Source: Misgurnus anguillicaudatus (taxonomy: Eukaryota; Chordata; Actinopteri; Cypriniformes; Cobitidae). Taken from it: DNA of 64,000 nucleotides. The notes under the pieces are model-generated. The model had not been told where the DNA came from and did not search any database. It worked only from the letters and a program-made list of their open reading frames with translations. Location of the stretch: NCBI RefSeq assembly GCF_027580225.2, contig NC_073346.2, forward strand, positions 13,046,001 to 13,110,000. The letters are read 5' to 3'. The position numbers and the translations under genes were made by a program. Shown here piece by piece: positions 23,816 to 36,817 of the stretch; within the stretch, counting starts at the first letter, position 1, and each line of letters begins with the position of its first letter.

Positions 23816-24559
23816 AGGTCCTCAAAGTTGTACAGGCAGAAAATTACATGTTGAAAGAACAAACATCTCTGCAAAAGACAATCGATCAATGTTTCAGCGC
23901 AATAAAGTTTTATTTCTTCTGGTTATCAGCAATCGATATTTAAGTGTCATATCTAATACATATGTTTCTTTTTTTAATGTTTGCACTTGTTCTTAAGACT
24001 CATGGAAAAGATGAAGGAGGGAGAGAGAAAGAGAGAGCCTGGGGTCAATTCAGTCCAAAAAGGTGTTACTGTGTGAATTGTGGTCGGTCTGAACTGTTAA
24101 ATTGTGTCCCTTCTGCCATGAAAGACTACTTTAAACACTCACAGAGAATCTAATAACAGTCCATTTATTGTCGCTCAGGATGAGATTATAGTCCCACAAG
24201 CACTGATGCCCTAAAAGAAAAAGGTATGAAAACTTTGATTTACTTCCTACAGAAGTTATATATTTGGATCTCAATTTTAAAGTTGGATTTGACTGTACTG
24301 CTCATGGAAAACCCAAGGTATTTTGCAAATGCTTTATAGTTCAATATCCTACATAAGGGATTATGCATAATTATATAAATAAATACATATTAATATTTAA
24401 CAGTTGTGAACACAGTTGTAACAAGAGAATTGCATAAGATTGTGCATTGAGGTCATTGACATAACATGCATATTTTTGTGCCCATGAGCATTATGTACTA
24501 TTAAAATAACTTTTATTATATGTGTTTTATTTTATTCTATAAAAACAATTGAGTTTAAA
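23816..24559. other. Intergenic, no gene seen
   Basis: AT-rich sequence without recognisable gene or repeat termini. Confidence 0.35.
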
Positions 24560-24925
24560 TTAGGGATGCACCAATATGGAAATTTTGGCCGATACCGATA
24601 ACCGATAACTCTTTAAATTTAGGGTCCGATAACCGATATCTATAGGCCGATAAATATTCATATTATTTTCACAATAAAAAACTCACAGACCGGGGACATC
24701 TTGTCTTTGCGGTAGACTAGCATACTCTTCTTAAGCCCGCAACTTAAGCCCGTCATCTTCGTGCTATGTCACAGAAAGCACCAATAAAAACTTCACATGG
24801 CCAGCAATGAGCAAGTGAAGTGGTTCAACAAACCAAATAATCCATCATTTATCGGCTTTCATTTATCGGCCTAATTTTGCTATCAGACCGATAACCGATA
24901 ATATTAAAAATAAAGCAGTTAAATC
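24560..24925. mobile_element. hAT-like fragment (TAGGGATGCACCAATAT)
   Basis: Begins TTAGGGATGCACCAATATGG and has several CCGATAACCGATA copies on both sides, with TTATCGGC on the right. GGGATGCACCGATA ends are common in fish hAT-type non-autonomous elements. The family assignment is tentative and no 8 bp target duplication could be confirmed. Confidence 0.45.
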
Positions 24926-24927
24926 CT

Positions 24928-25013
24928 AATGTATTTAAACTAGGGATGCACGATATATCGGCCGACATATCGTTATCGGCCGATATATCGTGCATCCCTA
25001 GTTTAAATACATT
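24928..25013. repeat. Perfect hairpin, 38 bp arms
   Basis: Arms 24928-24965 and 24976-25013 are exact inverted copies (AATGTATTTAAACTAGGGAT, continuing to TATATCGGCCGA), with a 10 bp loop. The inner portion carries the same TAGGGATGCAC motif as the adjoining element, and the identity extends into the flanks. Confidence 0.8.
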
Positions 25014-26566
25014 TAGTTTAACTTAAATTTATTTTCAGTATTTTTAATAATAAATACAAGTTTTTGTTGTGGCATCACAAACTTGATAACCTTTGTCCAA
25101 CAATCTGGATATTTTGAGATTTTTTTTGTAGTACAACCACAATCATCGGCCTTTTATTAAGAAGTTAACAGGTATAAACAGTAAACATGATATCGATTCA
25201 TCGAGTGAACCCCAGTTGGTCTTTATGGCGACATGAAAAGTGTATAGATTTACCTAAAATACAAAAAACCCCAGCTACTTTATTGTAATGGGTAGGCCGG
25301 TACACTTTTTGTGTCAGGTGGTACAACTAATGTAAAACTAGAAAAAAAATGCAATTTTATCAAACACATATTAATTGTATTTAAAAAGTACATTTATGAA
25401 TTTGATTTTACTAGCAAAAGCTTGCCGCGTCCAAGTAGAAGTCTGTTAGATGTAAATTCATAGCAGAGGTCAGGTGGTGCAACCAGAAAGTCAAAGGGTC
25501 CAACTGCTATATGGGGCTACGGTATGAGGCGCTCTGTAGTCGTGTATGGTGCTTTCCAACAATGCACAGTAGCTAAAAAACATCAAAAAAAGGTGTTTCT
25601 TAGTGCAATTTGAGCTTAAGAAATTGATGTCAGGTTTAATTGTTGATTTAATTTAATTGTTCATTTTTATTTTGAATTCTATGCATTTAATTATTCTATT
25701 ACATGCATTTATGTATATACCAATACTGTATATGTGCAAGTAGCCACTCCTAAAGACCACAAGACCATGAGAGCTCCTGAAACCACAACAAACTCATGAT
25801 GTTTGTTTGCTCACATGGTAAATAAAGGTCTTTTTGTGTTGGAGACACATGGGGAAACACCACAACACCTGAATCATCTTTTCATCACAACAATAACAAC
25901 ACTGTATAATGTCCTTGACTCTCATTCAACTTTTCCAGCACAGCCAGGAATAAAGAAACCAAACAGAGAGAGTATTAAACAGAGCCTTAGAAAACCGGAT
26001 GAAATTAAATATCAGAGGAAGCTGGAATCTGCCTTTAGGTTCTGTATTTAATGTGAATTAGAAATCCTCTGAGCTCTCATTATACATTATGAAAGCCAAG
26101 ACAAAAAAAATCCTGTGAGAAACAATTAAGAGTCCTAATCACTTTAGTAGCAGACACTTGTTAAGTGCTGCTTATGAATTATGTCATATAGGTGAACATT
26201 AAGATATAAGGGAGAGCGGGGGACAAAGTAAAGTTTTTTTTTTACTTTGGCTCTATCATTCAAAAAATATTTAAGTTGGATTCATATTTTTTTACACAAT
26301 CAACACACACATCTCTGCTGCAAATGAACACTTTAAGTTTGTTTGTGGGATCTACCGTTATTGTGTAATTACACCGAAAGTGACAGGAGTCCAACGTTAC
26401 AGCTTTCATTGTAACAGAGGGTTGTAACACCTGCTAGAAAATTTAGTTTAAACACAAATAATTCAATAAAATTCGGTCTATATACTAAAGGTGGATATTG
26501 TTTATATATCTGCCTATAATAGATAGATATCCACACATTCATCGGTCCATTATTCTTCATCTAAAT
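25014..26566. other. Intergenic; short repeat end at 26212
   Basis: No gene seen. At 26212 GGGAGAGCGGGGGACAAAGT matches the end of the 6191 and 11527 families but is truncated. Confidence 0.35.
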
Positions 26567-26662
26567 GAAAATAAGTATTTGAACACCTTGCTATTTTGCA
26601 AGTTCTCCCACTTAGAAATCATGGAGGGGTCTGAAATTGTCATCGTAGGTGCAGGTCCACTG
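26567..26662 (+). repeat. Tc1-like left inverted terminal repeat
   Basis: The mirror of 27808-27903. It ends at GTCCACTG. Confidence 0.85.
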
Positions 26663-26695
26663 CCCCATACAATCTGTAAGAATCCAACTACTAAC

Positions 26696-27772
<1,077 letters not shown>

Positions 27773-27807
27773 TGATTTCTGGATTTTTTTTTTAGATTAG
27801 TCTCTCA

Positions 27808-27903
27808 CAGTGGACATGCACCTACAATGACAATTTCAGACCCCTCCATGATTTCTAAGTGGGAGAATTGTCAAAATAGCAGGGTGTTCAAATACTTATT
27901 TTC
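27808..27903 (-). repeat. Tc1-like right inverted terminal repeat
   Basis: The mirror of 26567-26662. It starts CAGTGGACATGCACCTAC and ends AAATACTTATTTTC. Confidence 0.85.
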
Positions 27904-28328
27904 CTGATTGCAATAGTAATTTTGATGCACATTGCTAGCATCATTATGACAATACTTCAAAGCACTAGGGGTTGTGCTTAATCCAGACTATTACACTTCT
28001 GTATGTAACCACAGCCCTTTTGTAATGGATTTGAACAGCCATTGGCTTGTTGATCAGACTCAGTGATTTTATCTTGTAGACAATAAAATGGACAGAGAGT
28101 ATAGCAGAAACATAAAGATATGAATCAGATTCAGAGCTCTTACAGTGTTTCTAGACTATCGTCATCATCTTTTGACTGAGAAAAGCTGCAGTTCTGCTTA
28201 TTGTATCTGCTGCAGCTTACTGTATACTGTCTTCATTTATTTACTGTAACATTGCTAGAGATCTTCCAGACTAAGAAACATTACACAAGTAATCTATTCT
28301 GTGTAGCGATTGTGGCATTTATAATTGT
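27904..28328. other. Intergenic, no gene seen
   Basis: No recognisable feature. Confidence 0.4.
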
Positions 28329-28640
28329 AAAGGGATAGCTGAGCCAAAAATAAAAAATTAGCTGTTTATTTACTCATCCTCAGGTCATCCAATATGTTGG
28401 TGACATTTTTTCTTCAAAACAATACTTATTTTTAGAAACCGCAGTGCTTTGTGATCTTATAATGCAAGTCAATGGTTTCCTCCATTTTGAGAGTTCAAAA
28501 AGCAGATATATCCAATACAAAAGAGATCCCCACGAGTCGTGACATATTGATGTCTTGTTAAGCCAATCGATCGTTTTTTGCATGAAATTGAAAGTTATTT
28601 ACAGTGGTGGCTGGTGAGGGGCACAAATTCAAAATATGTG
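28329..28640. mobile_element. AAAGGGATAG-type MITE, partial
   Basis: Starts AAAGGGATAGCTGAGCCAAA and TTTACTCATCCTCAGGTCATC, the family of cyprinid elements whose ends read AAAGGGATAGTTCACCCAAA. At about 28602 a CAGTGGTGGCTGGTGAGG sequence begins, like the insert at 50624, so this copy may also have been interrupted. Confidence 0.5.
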
Positions 28641-29482
28641 GAGGGACACATTTAGCGTCTAGAAAGCATTTGAATGGACAGGAAATTTGATGAGAAGCTG
28701 AAGTGTAGAATGATGTCATAGTTTTGGATGCTTATATCGCATATAGCAATGCCCTAGCAACCACCTAGAACAACCTGGCAACTGTGTAGCATCACCTCTT
28801 GAAGATATTATCAATGTCATTGCAAAATTATGACAACCTTTATGACCAGCTTCACAGTCAATGACCTCCTAAATAAAATAAACGAACTAACTATTTTTCA
28901 GCATTCTGGTTGATTACAGAATCCTTCTGTTTTGTATTCAGTCATGTCCGCACAATCAGCATTAGTGTTGCTCTCTTCTGGTTTCTTAGGGTTGTGAAGA
29001 TCTGATCCGTGATAGACCCTCACATTTTGCCTGTTGACATCAAGCCATACGCCTTTGAGTTTTGCCGTGGTAAGAGGCGGGTGGTGACAATGAATATTTC
29101 TGTGACTCACACACTTTAAGTAATTGCGGCACTCGTATGCCAGCGTTTTTGTACCCACTCCAGTCGATGGGCTCTGCTATTGGATTATTTAATGAATCGT
29201 GTTGCCCCCTTTTTTCCTGGAGATTGTTTTGGAGTGTTGAACGCAGTTTGCTCCACAGGACTGAAGCTTATTGCTATTCATTATGCAGTTGTTGTTCTGC
29301 TTAGACGTTGAGAGGGCAATGACCTTGACCTCAAGTCAAGAAGCCAGAATCAGGATGACAAAATTCATGTATTAGAGTAAATTTTCTGGATTAAACTAGA
29401 TTTTTGCATCTTATGAGGGAAATGTGTGTGATGAGTGATGCTTAACCAGACAAAACACGCTGCCATGATGCTAAGGTGTTCA
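28641..29482. other. Intergenic, no gene seen
   Basis: The open frame 28898-29158 on the - strand has no recognisable domain. No repeat termini were identified. Confidence 0.35.
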
Positions 29483-29978
29483 TTAAAGGGCACAAGACTT
29501 TTTTAAGATGTCAAATTAATCATTGGTGTCCCCAGAGTATGTATGTGAAGTTTTAGATCAAAATACTGTATACATAATTTATTATAACATGTTAAAATTG
29601 TCACTTAGTTAGGTGTGAGCAAAAATGTGCCGTTTTGGGGTTTTAAATACAAATGAGCTGATGAAATACAAACACTGATCGACATAATGGGGGTTTGTTG
29701 AAATTGAAACTCAGTTGTGCTGTCAATAATTTTTTTCTTTCTTTCTCTCTGCATTAAATTTCAGTGCCGTGGTTGGATAGTGCAGATTAAGGGGCGGTAT
29801 TATCCCCTTCTGACATCACAAGGGGAGCCAAATTTCAATTAGCTATTTTGTTCACATGTTTGCAGAGAATGATTTACCAAAACTAAGATACTGGGTTGAT
29901 CTTTTCACATTTTCTAGGAAGCACTGGGGACCCAATTGTAGCACTTAAACATGGATTTTCACGCTATGACCCCTTTAA
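29483..29978. mobile_element. TTAA-flanked element, inverted copy of 9534-9905
   Basis: Read on the - strand it starts CTTTAAAGGGGTCATAGC and contains CCAATTGTGGGTCCCCAGTG-like and CTCCCCTTGTGATGTCAGAAG blocks. It ends in ...CATTAAAGGG on the + strand. TTAA at both edges. Confidence 0.65.
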
Positions 29979-29984
29979 AGCAAT

Positions 29985-30246
29985 TGTTTCACACTTAAAA
30001 ATGCTGGATTATTTTATTTTTGGATCAAAATGGGGACAAACCCATCCCATTGTGCATATGCTGGATTTTTTCAATGCAAAATGCTGGGTTGTTTTCGAAA
30101 AGAGATGAATCCAGTCTTTTGGGTTAAATGAACAACAACAATGGGTTAAAACAACCCAGTATAGGTTAAATTACAATCCAACAGACTGAAGTCTTCCCTT
30201 TTTGACCCGTTGTTGGGTTGAAAATAACCCAGCATTTTAGAGTGTG
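29985..30246. mobile_element. MITE with AATGCTGGGTT ends
   Basis: Left ACACTTAAAAATGCTGGATT and right ATAACCCAGCATTTTAGAGTGTG are inverted repeats. Internal TGGGTT and AACCCA motifs repeat. A partial relative is near 31455-31525. Confidence 0.55.
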
Positions 30247-30575
30247 AGTAACCAATCGAATCAACCTGTAAAGTTCACAGTCTCAAGGACAATATTTGTA
30301 TGGGTTGGTCTACTCTTTCCATGTCCAGTGAGTGAATACATTATGAATCATTGTTCATTTGCTCTGTCAAGAGTCTAGACTCTCCAACACAAGTGGATGT
30401 TTGTACTGCATTGAGGAGTAGGTGGTCAAGTGTGGGTGAGTTAAATCCCACAAATATTGATTTGTACAGAACTACACACAAAATACACAAAAAATATTTC
30501 TGCTTCATTATATTTGCATCTCTACACTGTCAGAAAAAAAGTACAAAACTGTATCCTTTCTATCGCTAGGGTTCG

Positions 30576-31110
30576 AGACTTTAAACCAGTTTTTTTCCCA
30601 ATTGGTTCGTTCTGAACAGAAACAGTGTTTTGGCGTTTCCGGTTTTCGGTTCAACCCTAAAAATATAATATAATAACGTTCCATGTCAGCTGTGGGACAT
30701 GCAGATAAGTAGGCTGATCATTTGGACATTAAACTTAAATTATTAGTCTACATAATTTCCCTTAAGTCCCTATCTTGTCATCAAACATTAATAAAGGTGA
30801 CATTATGTAAGCGGCATAACTGTAATTCTGACATGCCTACATTTGTTGAGTGCACTTAAACACGCGCACACACATAGACAGAGGACGAATTCCAAACGGT
30901 GCTTCGGGAAGAAAATGCAGCATAAACAGTCGCTCCACATAAAGTGAAAAGTATTCGCCAAAAATCTATTTTTAAAGACTACAGTATGAGACACAGCAGC
31001 GCAACTCTCTCTCTCAAGTTTATACATCAAGAGTTTTGATCTTTGAAGGGCATAGTCACGTGAACTGGTTCAAAGCCTTGCTAGGGTTGTATCCTAAGGT
31101 TTCATTTTGT
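30576..31110. repeat. Probable interspersed repeat
   Basis: Bounded by CTAGGGTTCGAGAC on the left and GCTAGGGTTGTATCC on the right, with GGTTTTCGGTTCAACCCTA inside. It resembles a decayed DNA element. Class unknown and boundaries approximate. Confidence 0.3.
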
Positions 31111-31834
31111 ACATTTACAGATATACAAAACATAATATAATGTTGTACCAATGTTGGGTATCCTCTTTAGCATTCGGAGAACACGTAAATGGAACAGGCT
31201 AGGAAGTCCTTGCGTCAGTGAAAAGGTGTGCTTTCTGCGCTGCGAGCATAGGATTGTGGGTGATTTCAGAGCCCGAAGGCTACACATATGCATCCTTTCC
31301 TGTATATGGGATTTTTTTTTTGAAAGAAGGACTCATTACTTTTTTGAAATTCCGAGGATACTCCACATTTGAACAGTTCTTTGATGGAAGACGATGACAG
31401 AGCATCCTCGAAATTCTGACTTCTGAGGATCAATCCTTGACATTGAGAAACACCTAGGGTTTTAGGTTGAAACAACCCAGTATAGGTTTATGGTCTGGGT
31501 TTGTCCCTTTTTGCCCCAACACACCTGAAACATCAAATTCACACTGATGTTTTATTATGTTTAGATATATAGGTTGATATTATTATATCTACATACATCT
31601 AAATCTACCAGTGATTGCAGGAATTTTGATAAATGTTGAACACCACAGTCTTAAATCATATTTTCATTGTGTCTTTGCTGCGTCTGTGTTGGTTGGGAAC
31701 TGCGCTCTGTTTCAGCCACACTTCAATTCGATGAACTACTTTGTTTGGCGGAAGAGTAATATTTGTACTAATATAATTACAACTTATTTGTGTTTTATTC
31801 TAGGAAATCCTGCTATGCATATGAAGTAACCATT

Positions 31835-32169
31835 TTATAAAAGCAATAAGCCCCGCAAAGCAGTGGGGTTAGGGGCTGGACACACCAAAGCTTTCACGCC
31901 TGCGGCCGGCGCTTGTTTTCAATTGATTCCAATGGAAACTCTGCGTTTTTCAAATAAGCCAGCAGCTAGCGTTTTTTTCCGTGCTGAAAACCGGCACTCT
32001 GGTTTTTTCACGCTCGCCGCTGAGCGCCGAGAGTTCAAAAATATTCAACTTTGAGTGAAAAGCTCCGCTCGTCAATGTCAGTTCTCACACAGCCGTCCAG
32101 TTATTTTATAAAATGCAGTTATAAAATGCACTGGTAACCCACTGCTTCTTGGAGCTTATTGCTTTATAA
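31835..32169. mobile_element. TTATAAAAGCAATAAG inverted-repeat element
   Basis: The left end TTATAAAAGCAATAAGCCCC and the right end GAGCTTATTGCTTTATAAA are inverted repeats. Next to them are GCAGTGGGG and CCCACTGCTTC. It shares the TTATAAAAGCAATAAG terminus with the foldback at 19855-20015. Confidence 0.6.
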
Positions 32170-34030
32170 AATTGCTTATTGCTTATTGCTTCTTGAAAAT
32201 CATTGTAGATCTACGAGTGCTCTGGAGTAATCGTTCATTCATAAGTGCATCGTAAGACAACAGAGTTACAAGGTCATTTGCAGGACAACCTTCAAATTGC
32301 ACTCCTGTAATGACGATAATGTAATCTTTTAAATGTATATTTATATATTGGGTTCTTCTTTGTTTATTTGTTTAAATTACTTTATTATAATATATTTAAA
32401 ATTCAAATGAGAAATCAAATTTAAATGACTAAACATAAATTAATAAAGAAGGAAAACGTATTTGGTACAATTTTGGTAAAAGTTGGTATTAGCAAATTGA
32501 TAAATGGTTCCTACCAATTGCTGCTATAATTCATCTAGGCTACAGTAAAAAAATGTTTTGAAGGGTATGGCATCTGATTAAAGAAACCAAATAAATATTT
32601 ACAGTACAATGCAATAATCTATAATAATACATAAACATAGATAATAAAAAACAACAAATAATAATAATAATAATCTAAACTATAATATAAAATGCAGAAG
32701 GCATTTTGCAGTGGGACGAGTCCTAACTAAATACGGAAAAGAATATTTCATTAAGATAAATTTTAAAACATTTAAAAAGTAATTGAACCATAATAAAAAA
32801 TTATAAAAAATATTATTGCACATCGACTAAAGATCATTAGCCTAAAAAAGCTTCTGCTACAAATTTGAGTCATTGTATTGGTGACATTTCAGCACTTGAC
32901 AAACGGATAGCGACTCGTAAGTAGCACTTAAAACCCAGCTGCGAGCGATCGTTTCACGTGCATCTTTGGAAAACGCACGTAAATGAACAACGAATGTTCG
33001 TTAAGTAGCTCGTAGAAAGCGCTCTTAAGTGCTAAGTTCAATCGTTATCGGGAAACCCAGCCCTGAAGGTTTTACTTTATTTGTCTTCCTCAAACAGAAA
33101 ATACATAATTCATATTTTGTGTCTTATCAATGTCACCAACATAGCGTTTGCCAACAAGGGAGGCTATTTGTTTTAAGAGACACACTTTATTTTTTATGGT
33201 TAGCTGGAAATTTTTTTGGGGGCATAGGGAAAATCTGGGGGGGGGCAATGTTCCCCAGCCCCGTAGACCTGGCCTTGTTTTAAAACCAGTCCAGATGAAT
33301 GTGATATCTGAAGTGTTCATCATGCAGAGGCACATCCTAAGCTTAGAGAAGATTCCCGATCACACGTGTCAGGCCAAAGGTACTGCATTTACTTGAATCC
33401 CGATGATCCTCTTGAAAACAGATCTCTTGTGTAGAATAGTAAGTTATGTTCTCATAGCAGAATGTGAAGTGGGTGTTCAGAATTTAACAAGCGAGTAAAA
33501 GCAGGGTCAGAAGTATTCACCCCGTTGAATAATTTTCAGCCATTTCATAGTTACGAATGCTTAAAATATCTTTAATAAATCTTACTGAAAAATGCTAACT
33601 TATTATCATTTATTTATCACAAGCCTGTTGGGTCATTTCAAACTCAGATTCTATAGGATATGCTTTAACATTTCCCACAGAAATGCAGAGCCTGATCCCA
33701 ACGATGAAGAAGTTGCAATTAACAAATAGTTAATTTAAAAAGATTTGTTTTGTGCTTTTGTGTAGTATGCAGTTTTCTCAGCCTACAAAGTACATCAAGT
33801 AGGAAAACCACTCATATAAATCCAGCAGTCCACATTACAGATATTCCAGTATAACATCAGTGCCATTCCTATGTGTGAAACTGTGATGAACACTTTAGGG
33901 AGCGGATAAAAGAAACTCTTAGATGTTGTGCAGGTGAATACGTGCAATAAGAATGGGCTTGATCTCTCCGGTTCCCTTGAGTGACATTGTCACAATCTGT
34001 ATCCTGTGAGAATCTCCCGTTCTCTCACTT
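32170..34030. other. Upstream of cck, no other gene seen
   Basis: AT-rich, with a short AAT microsatellite at about 32650-32675 and a G-rich repeat scrap at 33210-33265. No exon is recognisable. Confidence 0.4.
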
Positions 34031-34040
34031 CTGCGTCAGG
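34031..34040 (+). promoter_or_regulatory. CRE/TRE-like element of cck promoter
   Basis: CTGCGTCAGG lies about 100 bp upstream of the TATA-like box. Mammalian CCK promoters are known to carry a combined CRE/TRE of the form CTGCGTCAGC that answers to CREB and AP-1 factors. The match is 9 of 10 bases. The function here is inferred. Confidence 0.55.
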
Positions 34041-34134
34041 CTTGCGCAAACACACAACCTCGTTCACATCCACAGACAGCGACATTGCGCCGGTGGTTAC
34101 GCGGGTCAAAGAGAGCCAGCCCACTTCAGAGCTG

Positions 34135-34142
34135 TATTTAAG
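34135..34142 (+). promoter_or_regulatory. TATA-like box of cck
   Basis: TATTTAAG in a GC-richer setting, which would place the transcription start near 34165-34175. The untranslated first exon would begin there. Its donor site is not certain (candidates lie between 34200 and 34300). Confidence 0.5.
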
Positions 34143-34948
34143 AGCCCCCATAACACAGAGCAGTGAAGTTTCAGACACACTTATTCATACAGCAGTCAGT
34201 GTGTGATCTATATCTCCATCTGTATCTCCTCTCTGCCTGTAGAGTCTCATCTGAAGCTATGAAGAAATGTTTTTTCTTTGTTTTGCATTTACAGTATGAG
34301 TGTTACATCATTGGATTGACTTTTTGGGAAGAAAAAGAATCTGTTTGCACTTCATGTTAAATATATACAGTGTGACAGATGCTTATCTGGTATATTTTGG
34401 TATTATTTTAAGTGAAGCTGATCGAGATGCATGTGATGTAATTCTCTGGTGATTTAGTTTCTAATTCGATAAATACATTTTAAAAACCATTATTATTTTT
34501 ATTGCTTATGCCTCTTGGCTCAAATCCATTTGGGGATATTTATTTTTTTATATCTTTTAAAGATAAAACTCCATTATTTGATGATGCCAAATTGGACTAA
34601 ATTGAATTTTGTATGGAGGAGCTTCAACAAAGATACACAGAATATACATTTTATCACATCAACCTGGTATTTATTTGCACATTATTTGGACGTTTATGAT
34701 TTCTCTGAACTGTCTCAGTCAGTTTTTTGTATCTTTGGGTGTAGACGATTTTTTATTTCAGCTTTTCAATTCTCTTTCAGAAGAAAATGACTATTTTTGT
34801 TGGTTTTCGATGTGTATTTTAATTACATTTATTTGAACCATTCTAAACAAGTAACACAATTTTCAAGCTGACGTTTTGCACTGAATGAATTGTACATTGA
34901 TGTATACTGTAAATCTATATATTATATTTTTTTTTTTGCTTTTCAGCT

Positions 34949-35180
34949 ATGAACACTGCGATCTGTGTATGCGTGCTGCTGGTTGCTCTATCCACCGGCA
35001 GTTGCCTTGTGCTCCCCATACACACACAGGACGAGGATCAGTCTTTAGCAGAACACACACGCCACACCCGTGCAGCGCCCCTTGGTGGACAACTCGGTCT
35101 GCTGTCTAAAACAAATGAGGGCGAAGAAGACCCCCGTAGCAGCTTGTCTGAACTACTGGCCAGAATTATATCAGCCAAAG
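34949..35180 (+). CDS. cck: cck first coding exon
   Basis: Opens after a pyrimidine tract and CAG at about 34946, with ATG at 34949. It ends at ...GCCAAAG before GTCAGA. Coding length is 232 bases (phase 1). It holds the signal peptide and the propeptide up to ISAKG. Confidence 0.93.
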
Positions 35181-35642
35181 GTCAGAATTTCCCTCACAAA
35201 TGACTTCCCACCAAACACTAAACGTTCTTTCAACGTTAAAATAACGTTCTTTTTAGGGGGAAATAACCAAAAATTATGTTTTTGGATTGTTCTTATTTGT
35301 TTTTACAAAATTATTTATATTTTATATATATAAGATTTATTTATAAAAATTATTTATATCCAAAATTCCCTAATGGTTATTTTTAGGTTATTTTTTGCAA
35401 CCATAGGAATTCTTTTATGTCACATTTTGAGAACTAGCTGGTGTTATATTTAGAGGTTTTTGGCACACTAGAGTGATATTTTACTGTAGGAATTCGTCTT
35501 TCATTTTATAGGTTCATACCGCAGAAGTCCCTCACTCAAAAGCAGGACTTCTGGCACTTCACACAGGATAAAGGACAGAGATTACCTGGGCTGGATGGAC
35601 TTTGGCCGACGGAGCGCAGAGGAGTACGAATACTCCTCATAA
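34949..35642 (+). CDS. cck: Cholecystokinin preprohormone (coding exons 34949-35180 and 35512-35642)
   Basis: Encodes the precursor of the gut and brain peptide cholecystokinin, which signals through CCK receptors to regulate satiety, gallbladder and pancreas. The joined product is 120 residues. Residues 1-19 form a hydrophobic signal peptide ([19 protein letters not shown]). An acidic and basic spacer with [15 protein letters not shown] follows. Near the C-terminus a single Arg precedes DYLGWMDF, then Gly (amide donor) and Arg-Arg (cleavage site), then SAEEYEYSS with tyrosines in acidic context suited to sulfation. DYLGWMDF has Leu where mammals have Met, as in several teleosts. The coding exons join in phase 1 at canonical GT and AG sites, the first coding exon opening three bases after an acceptor (TTTCAG). 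It converges on TRAK1, matching the human arrangement. Which teleost duplicate (a or b) this is cannot be told from the window. Confidence 0.95.
35181..35511 (+). other. cck intron between coding exons
   Basis: 331 bp, GT...AG, AT-rich, with a short AT-rich run near 35300-35350. Confidence 0.9.
35512..35642 (+). CDS. cck: cck last coding exon (CCK-8 region)
   Basis: Begins after TTTTATAG. It encodes [11 protein letters not shown], then the [11 protein letters not shown] hormone core and the tail, with stop TAA at 35640-35642. This matches the vertebrate layout in which the last exon carries the bioactive peptide. Confidence 0.95.
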
Positions 35643-35909
35643 GACCCAACCTGACACATCCAGTAACCAACATCTGTACAGAGACATCCATTTAAAAATC
35701 TCACCTGTCCAGAGCTCTACAATCACTTCAGTCTGATGTAAATTTGTTTTGTTTAATGAAGATGATGCAATATATGAATATATGTGTCCATCTATACACA
35801 TTTATTTTGAAGAAAGAAACGAGTGAGAATGTAGTCTCTATTGCTTTATTCCCATAATTCATGTAAATATGGTTTTGTCATCATTTTAGACATCTCACCC
35901 GTGTTGAAG

Positions 35910-35915
35910 AATAAA
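35910..35915 (+). terminator. cck polyadenylation signal
   Basis: AATAAA about 270 bp after the stop codon, giving a 3' UTR of roughly 290 bp, a normal size for CCK. Confidence 0.7.
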
Positions 35916-35929
35916 TCACTGCCTTAACT

Positions 35930-36383
35930 CACTCAACCAAACTCTCAATAGCTTTCATAAATGTACAATCTGTGTAATATATAAACTTAATACAAAATTA
36001 AACCAGAGACTATAGATATAAACAAGATGCCACACTTCTAGGCTAATTTTAATGTTAATGACGGAAAGTTTAATGCTCAATATGGCCACACTATTATATC
36101 ATATATTAACAATTTTAAAGTTAACCATTATTCTTAGTTAATCGTAAACTATTGTAATATGCTTATGACTTGCAAAGTAAAGCTCAGTTAATTTAAATAA
36201 ACCAGGCTTGATGACGTATGCAGCCTGCATATGCGACCTCCAGAGGCCATATTTATATTTATTTAGCATTTTTCACAAAAAGCAGCTTTAGCGAAGGAAG
36301 TCCCGCTTTCCAGTTAAAACAGCCATAAAATTGATGTTTTTCTCGCCATGAAGCAACCTGGATTGTTCTGGCGAAATTAACGC
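35930..36383. other. Intergenic, no gene seen
   Basis: Sequence between the end of cck and the next short element. Nothing recognised. Confidence 0.4.
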
Positions 36384-36817
36384 TTAAAGGGACAATAAGT
36401 AGGATTTACCCCCATCTTGTGGTGATTTTGTATTTTGCAATCAAACAAACAGTGCTGTCTAGCGCCTCGTTTTTCCAAATGCGTGTTGCAACTACGGTAG
36501 TCGTTATGTACTCACTGATCTCCTTGTCCGTTTCGGCTGGTTCATGTGTTCTGAATGAAAACGCATTGTGGAAACGCGTTGGTAGGTTAGTGCCTTTTGT
36601 TCCTCTATGCTATTATAGTTTATCAGTATGGCGGAACGACATGGAAGCCTCCTTGCACTTACCCGTTCAATGTAAGTAAACAGAAGAAAATCTAAGCTTA
36701 CAAAGAAAAGTCAGATCACTGGCAGAGGTCATTTGACACAAACCAGGACATATTTATGAATAAAGACATTAATTATGATTAATAAAACACTTAAAACCCT
36801 ACTTACTGTCCCTTTAA
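36384..36817. mobile_element. TTAA-flanked element (AAAGGGACAATAAGTAGG)
   Basis: The left end TTAAAGGGACAATAAGTAGG is matched by the inverted right end CCTACTTACTGTCCCTTTAA, with TTAA on both edges. The interior has CATCTTGTGGTG, like other members of this general class. No coding capacity. Probably a piggyBac-like non-autonomous element. Confidence 0.75.

Noticed and set aside
34515..34836. Open frames of 91 and 75 codons between the cck promoter and coding exons
   Set aside because: They lie in the inferred first intron of cck, are AT-rich and have no recognisable features.
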